A DNA stretch of 64,000 nt from NCBI GenBank assembly GCA_023423335.1, contig JAFAFU010000014.1, positions 1 through 64,000 on the forward strand, written 5' to 3'. This document shows positions 59,684 to 64,000 of this stretch, piece after piece (within the stretch, counting starts at the first letter, position 1; each line of letters opens with the position of its first letter). This stretch comes from Bacillota bacterium. Lineage in GTDB: Bacteria; Bacillota; Clostridia; Lachnospirales; Lachnospiraceae. A program made the translations under genes and the position numbers. The notes under the pieces are model-generated. The model saw only the letters and a list, made by a program, of their open reading frames with translations, was not told where the DNA came from and searched no databases.

Positions 59684-59763
59684 ACCCAAACTAACAAAGA
59701 GCAGGTATGTTTGGGTAGTGTGAAGAAAAGCATCTTCACAAAGCGAATCAGAAAAATTCGCTT
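59684..59763 (+). repeat. CCAAACTAAC intergenic repeat, copy 2, joined to the GCGAATCAG repeat
   Basis: 59684-59723 matches 57305-57346. It runs straight into GTGTGAAG-aaaagcat-CTTCACA and a 23-base block (59734-59756) identical to 2074-2096. Together with TATAAT at about 59621 and the hairpin at 59784 it may be a short transcript. The rest of the 509-base gap before greA holds a GCCGGGCGA direct repeat near 59817 and no gene. Confidence 0.7.
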
Positions 59764-59783
59764 TTATCATAATTTATCAATAA

Positions 59784-59810
59784 CCAGCATCTTCGGATGC
59801 TGGAATTTTC
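59784..59810 (+). terminator. UUCG-tetraloop hairpin, probable terminator
   Basis: CCAGCATC-TTCG-GATGCTGG followed by AATTTTC; a perfect 8-base stem with a very stable loop. Confidence 0.6.
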
Positions 59811-59921
59811 ACGACAGCCGGGCGAGCCGGGCGAAAAATACCATAGCCTGAGCATAGATACCGCCTGCATGTTTCTAAGGTGTTGCTCTAAAATGACCGA
59901 TATATGGGATGACAGTTAATA

Positions 59922-59950
59922 TTGACAAGAAACTATTGATACGATATAAT
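59922..59950 (+). promoter_or_regulatory. Promoter of greA
   Basis: A textbook pair: TTGACA, 17 bases, TATAAT, 55 bases before the start codon. Confidence 0.85.
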
Positions 59951-60004
59951 ACTTTGAATGTATTGTATGTTATAAAAAAGCAATATGGAGGAAGGGTGTT
60001 TTAT

Positions 60005-60487
60005 ATGGTTGAAAAGAAAAACATATTGACTTATGAGGGTTTACGACAACTGGAAGCTGAGCTGCATGACCTGAAGGTTTACAAGAGAAAAGAAGTTGCC
60101 CAGAAGATCAAAGAGGCTAGGGAGCAGGGGGATCTCTCCGAAAATGCGGAATATGATGCTGCTAAGGATGAGCAGAGAGATATTGAAGCAAGAATTGAAG
60201 AGATAGACAAGATTCTGAAGAATGCCGAAGTTGTTGTCGAGGATGAAGTTGATGTTAATATGATTAATATCGGCTGCAAAATCAAAATCTACGACATGGA
60301 ATACAAGGAAGAGCTGGAATATAAGCTTGTCGGTTCAACCGAAGCAAACAGCCTCAGGGGGAAGATCTCCAACGAATCCCCGCTTGGAATGGCGCTTCTT
60401 GGAAAATGTGTCGGTGATGTTGTGGATGTGGCTACTCATACCGGTACGATTCAATATAAGATTTTGGAAATTCAGAGATCGAATTAA
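60005..60487 (+). CDS. greA: Transcription elongation factor GreA
   Basis: A 160-residue GreA, which rescues backtracked RNA polymerase by stimulating transcript cleavage. The N-terminal coiled coil carries the acidic tip region in EQGDLSENAEYDAAKDEQ, and the C-terminal FKBP-like domain ends GTIQYKILEIQR with the family's SPLGMALLGK. ATG 60005 is chosen because ATGGAGGAAGGG lies just before it; the longer frame includes the promoter. lysS follows 59 bases downstream as in many Firmicutes. Confidence 0.95.
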   Translation: MVEKKNILTYEGLRQLEAELHDLKVYKRKEVAQKIKEAREQGDLSENAEYDAAKDEQRDIEARIEEIDKILKNAEVVVEDEVDVNMINIGCKIKIYDMEYKEELEYKLVGSTEANSLRGKISNESPLGMALLGKCVGDVVDVATHTGTIQYKILEIQRSN

Positions 60488-60546
60488 TTTATCATAAAAC
60501 TGCTAAAGGTAAGATCGTATCAGGATGCGATAAGAGGTGAAGGAAA

Positions 60547-62043
60547 ATGGCTGACGAAAGAATACAAACACAGGCAGAGCAGGAAGATATCAGTGAACTG
60601 CTGAAGGTGAGAAGATCTAAGCTTGCTGATCTCCAGGAGAGCGGGAAAGATCCGTTTCAGGTTATGAAATATGAGGTAACCCATCATTCTTCTGAGATTT
60701 TAAAAGACTTTGAGAGCTTTGAAGGCAAGACGGTGTCCATAGCAGGGCGTATTATGTCAAAGCGTGTTATGGGTAAAGCATCATTCTGCAATATCAGAGA
60801 CTTGGGCGGTGACATCCAGGCCTATGTTAAGAGGGACGAGATCGGGGAAGAGCCTTATGCGGAGTTCAAGAAGTATGATATGGGTGATATCGTCGGTATT
60901 GAAGGCGAGGTATTTAAAACCCATACCGGTGAAATATCCATTAAGGCTGTGAAGCTTGTACTGTTAACCAAGAGCCTTCAGATTTTACCTGAGAAATTCC
61001 ATGGACTGAAAGATACTGATACGAGATACAGACAAAGATATGTGGATTTAATCGTGAATCCGGAGGTCAGGGATACTTTTATCAAGCGTTCCCTCATTAT
61101 CCGGGAGATTCGTAATTATCTGGACAGCAATAAATTTATCGAGGTAGAGACTCCCGTACTGGTACCGAATGCGGGCGGAGCTGCGGCCAGACCGTTTAAT
61201 ACCCATCACAATGCACTGGATCAGGACATTCATTTAAGAATTTCCCTTGAATTGTATTTGAAGAGACTGATTGTCGGCGGTCTGGAGCGTGTCTATGAAA
61301 TCGGAAGGGTATTCCGTAACGAGGGCTTATCCGTACGGCATAATCCGGAATTCACACTGCTGGAGCTGTATCAGGCATATACGGACTATTACGGCATGAT
61401 GGATCTGGTGGAGGATATGTTCCGCACGGTTGCCATGAAGATTCTTGGCGCAACTACAATTACCTACGATGATGTGGAAATAGATTTAGCCAAGCCTTTC
61501 GAGAGGCTTACCATGGTGGAGGCCATCAAGAAATACGCAAAAATAGATTTTGATCAGATTCCGGATGAAGCTGCGGCGAAGGCCCTGGCGAAGGAACATC
61601 ACATTGCGTTTGAAGCAAGGCATAAGAGAGGCGATATCATTAATTTGTTCTTTGAAGAATATGTGGAAGAGCATCTGGTTCAGCCTACCTTTATTATGGA
61701 TCATCCGGTTGAGATCTCGCCGCTGGCCAGCAGAAAGCCGGGTAACCCGGATTATACAGAACGCTTCGAGCTGTTCATCACCAGCAGGGAGATGGCCAAT
61801 GCTTTCTCCGAATTGAATGATCCCCTTGATCAAAGAGGCCGTTTTGAGGCGCAGGAAGCGCTTCGTGCCGCCGGGGATGAAGAAGCAAATCAGTTGGATG
61901 AGGATTTCCTTACTGCCCTGGAATACGGTATGCCTCCGACAGGCGGTATCGGTGTCGGTATTGACCGTTTTATCATGCTTTTAACCAATTCCCAGGCCAT
62001 CAGGGATGTTTTGCTGTTCCCCACGATGAAGACAAAAGAATAA
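60547..62043 (+). CDS. lysS: Lysyl-tRNA synthetase, class II
   Basis: A 498-residue class II synthetase that charges tRNA-Lys. An OB-fold anticodon domain (about residues 55-160: VSIAGRIMSKRVMGKASF) is followed by the catalytic domain with motif 2 (GRVFRNEGLSVRHNPEFT) and motif 3 (GIGVGIDRFIMLL). Length and order are standard. It probably shares a transcript with greA and ends in a terminator. Confidence 0.96.
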   Translation: MADERIQTQAEQEDISELLKVRRSKLADLQESGKDPFQVMKYEVTHHSSEILKDFESFEGKTVSIAGRIMSKRVMGKASFCNIRDLGGDIQAYVKRDEIGEEPYAEFKKYDMGDIVGIEGEVFKTHTGEISIKAVKLVLLTKSLQILPEKFHGLKDTDTRYRQRYVDLIVNPEVRDTFIKRSLIIREIRNYLDSNKFIEVETPVLVPNAGGAAARPFNTHHNALDQDIHLRISLELYLKRLIVGGLERVYEIGRVFRNEGLSVRHNPEFTLLELYQAYTDYYGMMDLVEDMFRTVAMKILGATTITYDDVEIDLAKPFERLTMVEAIKKYAKIDFDQIPDEAAAKALAKEHHIAFEARHKRGDIINLFFEEYVEEHLVQPTFIMDHPVEISPLASRKPGNPDYTERFELFITSREMANAFSELNDPLDQRGRFEAQEALRAAGDEEANQLDEDFLTALEYGMPPTGGIGVGIDRFIMLLTNSQAIRDVLLFPTMKTKE

Positions 62044-62058
62044 AATCTATAGCCATAG

Positions 62059-62085
62059 CAGCCCGAATACCAATTCGGGCTGTTT
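62059..62085 (+). terminator. Terminator after lysS
   Basis: CAGCCCGAAT-acca-ATTCGGGCTG, a perfect 10-base stem, followed by TTTCC. The remaining 225 bases before the next start hold a TATACT-like -10 near 62176 and no gene. Confidence 0.8.
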
Positions 62086-62312
62086 CCTATTCCCATTAAA
62101 AGTTTCAATAGCCGGCACACTGATTCCTAACGAAAATACCCTAATTCGAAAAAATATCTCGAAAAACACTTCCAGGTATGGTATACTTATGACGGTAACG
62201 GGAAAGTATGTCAATTCATAAAAAGGCAGTCGTGCTGTAGCCTGTATAAATATGGAAAATCCTGTGAAAGCTAGAATCAGAGACATTATATCCGGGATTT
62301 TTGGAGGAGCTT

Positions 62313-62714
62313 ATGCTAAATAACAGAAAAATCAGATTAATGATGAAACTGGCAGTTTATGAAAATAAAGATGGTAAAGAAGACATCCATTTGAGTAAAT
62401 ATTATAAAACCGATTATGTAAGATACCAGACATTGAAATCAATCATCAGCGCAACGGTAGGCTATCTTCTGATTCTGGCGCTTATTGGTCTTTATCAGAT
62501 GGAATTCATTATCAAGAATGCAGTAAACCTGGATTACAAGTCAATCGGGACATACATCCTGGGCATTTATATTATGATTATTACAATCTACGGACTGGGT
62601 TCGATAATGATTTTTTCGTTGAAATATGATGCTTCCAGAAAGAAGCTGGGCAAATTCTATAAACTGCTGAAGCGGTTGAACAAAATCTACAGGGATGAGA
62701 CGCCTGAGTCTTAG
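62313..62714 (+). CDS. Small membrane protein upstream of the cdaA region
   Basis: A 133-residue protein with a charged N-terminus (residues 1-45), two hydrophobic helices (IISATVGYLLILALIGLY and IGTYILGIYIMIITIYGLGS) and a basic C-terminal tail ending RDETPES. I recognise no family. The start at 62313 has GGAGG upstream; the ORF from 62301 would overlap it. The next gene starts 16 bases later, and both precede cdaA. Confidence 0.7.
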   Translation: MLNNRKIRLMMKLAVYENKDGKEDIHLSKYYKTDYVRYQTLKSIISATVGYLLILALIGLYQMEFIIKNAVNLDYKSIGTYILGIYIMIITIYGLGSIMIFSLKYDASRKKLGKFYKLLKRLNKIYRDETPES

Positions 62715-62730
62715 TTTGGAGGATTATATT

Positions 62731-63810
62731 ATGATGCCATTACTTGTTTTCAGAGAACGTGTAAAGAATTTTTATCAAAGATATGATGCATATATAGCAC
62801 CGGCGCTTAAATTTATATTTGCATTTATTACTTTCCGCATTATTAATAAGGAAATCGGATATGATGCCCGTTTTGAGACTCTGCCGGTTGTTCTTGCCCT
62901 TTCCCTTGCCAGTGCATTTACGCCGTCAGCGGTTATGGTATTGCTGGCACTGTTGGTCAGCACCTTGCATATCTATGCCATATCACCGGTGCTGTCCATC
63001 ATTATTATTGCGATTATGCTGATATTGTACTTTTTATTTGCCCGTTACACACCCAAATACGGATACGTTCTGCTGGCCGTACCGATATTGTATGCTTTGA
63101 AGATACCTTACATCATACCGATTCTGCTGGGCCTGGTTTCGACACCGCTGGCGGTTATTCCGACAGCCTGCGGAGTGGTTGTATATTTCCTGTTCCAGAT
63201 TATAAAGTCAGCCGTCAATACCCAGGTAAATATGTCTGTGGAGGATATTCTCCAGCTGTATAAATTCGTAATAGACAGTCTGACCGGCAATAAACTGATG
63301 ATAATGACCATCGTAACCTTTGTATTGATTTTACTGGTAACCTATTTTGTAAGAAGAATGTCCTTTGATTATGCCTTTGAGATTGGAATAGTATCGGGAG
63401 CTTTAACCTGCGTCCTGGGTTTTTTGATAAGCGATATTTTCCTGGACAATACGAAGGAAATTCTGAGTATGATTTTAGGAACGATTGCTTCGGGAATTAT
63501 TGTCTACATTATTCATTTCTTTAAGCTGACCTTGGACTATTCGGGAGTTGAACGGGCGCAGTTTGAGGATGATGTATATTATTATTATGTGAAGGCAGTG
63601 CCGAAAGTCACCGTAACGACACCTCAAGTCAATGTTAAGCATATTAATGTTAAGACAGCGGATATGGGTGCGACAGGAAATATCCATCGGCGGGATACGG
63701 ATGACGGGGATGATTTTGAAGAGGATGACGATACTTATATCGATAACCAGGAAGCATATCCCTATCATAACAATAGCAAAACGGAGAAAAACGATAAATA
63801 TGAAGAGTAA
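62731..63810 (+). CDS. Polytopic membrane protein with acidic C-terminal tail
   Basis: A 359-residue protein with about nine to ten hydrophobic segments (residues 20-265), then a soluble tail: VKAVPKVTVTTPQVNVKHINV and a very acidic stretch (DTDDGDDFEEDDDTYID). No family is recognised. Start ATG 62731 has GGAGG 8 bases upstream. It lies 16 bases after the small membrane gene and 35 before cdaA, so the three are probably one operon. It could be a partner of the membrane-bound cyclase; that is inference. Confidence 0.7.
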   Translation: MMPLLVFRERVKNFYQRYDAYIAPALKFIFAFITFRIINKEIGYDARFETLPVVLALSLASAFTPSAVMVLLALLVSTLHIYAISPVLSIIIIAIMLILYFLFARYTPKYGYVLLAVPILYALKIPYIIPILLGLVSTPLAVIPTACGVVVYFLFQIIKSAVNTQVNMSVEDILQLYKFVIDSLTGNKLMIMTIVTFVLILLVTYFVRRMSFDYAFEIGIVSGALTCVLGFLISDIFLDNTKEILSMILGTIASGIIVYIIHFFKLTLDYSGVERAQFEDDVYYYYVKAVPKVTVTTPQVNVKHINVKTADMGATGNIHRRDTDDGDDFEEDDDTYIDNQEAYPYHNNSKTEKNDKYEE

Positions 63811-63845
63811 ATAGGCAGGAATTTTACGGCAGGGGAGTAGAGCTT

Positions 63846-64000
63846 ATGGAGACAATCAGAAACTTCATCAGGGATTATTCGGTATGGTTGTCATTTCCGA
63901 AGATCAACACCACGGATATTATTGAGATCATTATTTTGTCATTTATTATCTACCATGTGGTGAAATGGGTCAAGAATACGAGAGCTTGGGCATTGGTCAA
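63846..64000 (+). CDS. cdaA: Diadenylate cyclase CdaA, N-terminal part (cut by window end)
   Basis: The first 51 codons of a membrane protein that starts at ATG 63846 after AGGGGAG. A short cytoplasmic lead is followed by a membrane helix (IIEIIILSFIIYHVVKWV) and NTRAWALVK, which matches the start of CdaA (formerly YbbP), where the ILDIxIVAxLIY...GTRAxxLLKG pattern is typical. The DisA_N catalytic domain that makes cyclic di-AMP from two ATP would lie beyond the window. The identification rests on this short N-terminus. Confidence 0.7.
   Translation, partial: METIRNFIRDYSVWLSFPKINTTDIIEIIILSFIIYHVVKWVKNTRAWALV

Overview
The window looks like chromosomal DNA from a low-to-moderate-GC anaerobic Firmicute, most likely a member of the Lachnospiraceae (Clostridium cluster XIVa). 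This is inferred from gene content (rubrerythrin, clostridial iron alcohol dehydrogenase, FMN-linked lipoprotein with ApbE, greA-lysS followed by membrane genes and cdaA), strong AGGAGG-type ribosome binding sites with frequent TTG/GTG starts, and codon use. No rRNA, CRISPR, IS element or prophage is seen; there is one tRNA (Gln, CTG).

Layout. 0-10 kb: end of a D,D-carboxypeptidase, a CPBP membrane protease, a YbjQ-type protein, an iron alcohol dehydrogenase, a membrane-anchored glycerophosphodiesterase, a CDF metal exporter, an amidohydrolase, tRNA-Gln and a large hybrid histidine kinase. 10-20 kb: sbcCD, a TetR regulator divergent from two flavin oxidoreductases (the first with an iron-sulfur cysteine motif), asparaginase and a MATE exporter. 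20-27 kb: a locus resembling flavin-based extracellular electron transfer: type II NADH dehydrogenase fused to a DoxX-like membrane domain, polyprenyl diphosphate synthase, UbiA prenyltransferase, a lipoprotein with two FMN-attachment motifs, the ApbE flavin transferase, and an unknown lipoprotein. The genes suggest a route NADH to quinol to surface flavoprotein, but EetA/EetB are not in the window.

27-34 kb: cell-surface polymer genes: two multi-domain proteins joining a GT2 glycosyltransferase to a CDP-glycerol glycerophosphotransferase, then a polysaccharide pyruvyl transferase. 34-41 kb: shikimate-kinase-like protein, two zinc-ribbon proteins, free-Met sulfoxide reductase, a ComEC-like hydrolase, ThpR, a YaiI-family protein, a transglutaminase-like lipoprotein and rubrerythrin. 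41-50 kb: uvrB-uvrA, a YfbR-like nucleotidase, an AlkZ-related protein, a secreted protein and small genes. 50-64 kb: guaA, an HPt-like protein without its histidine, a type IIA topoisomerase pair (probably topoisomerase IV), a PHP hydrolase, a diaminopimelate-decarboxylase-like enzyme, greA, lysS, two membrane proteins and the start of the diadenylate cyclase gene cdaA.

The most unusual pattern is a family of dispersed leader repeats. A hairpin of the form ATGCCGC-loop-GCGGCA followed at once by ATGGAGGT (which holds the Shine-Dalgarno) lies directly before the start codons of at least six unrelated genes, and several copies also carry one or two upstream hairpins. Two other intergenic repeat pairs (57.3/59.7 kb and 2.07/59.73 kb) are linked to this family. 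All calls come from reading the sequence; no database search was run.
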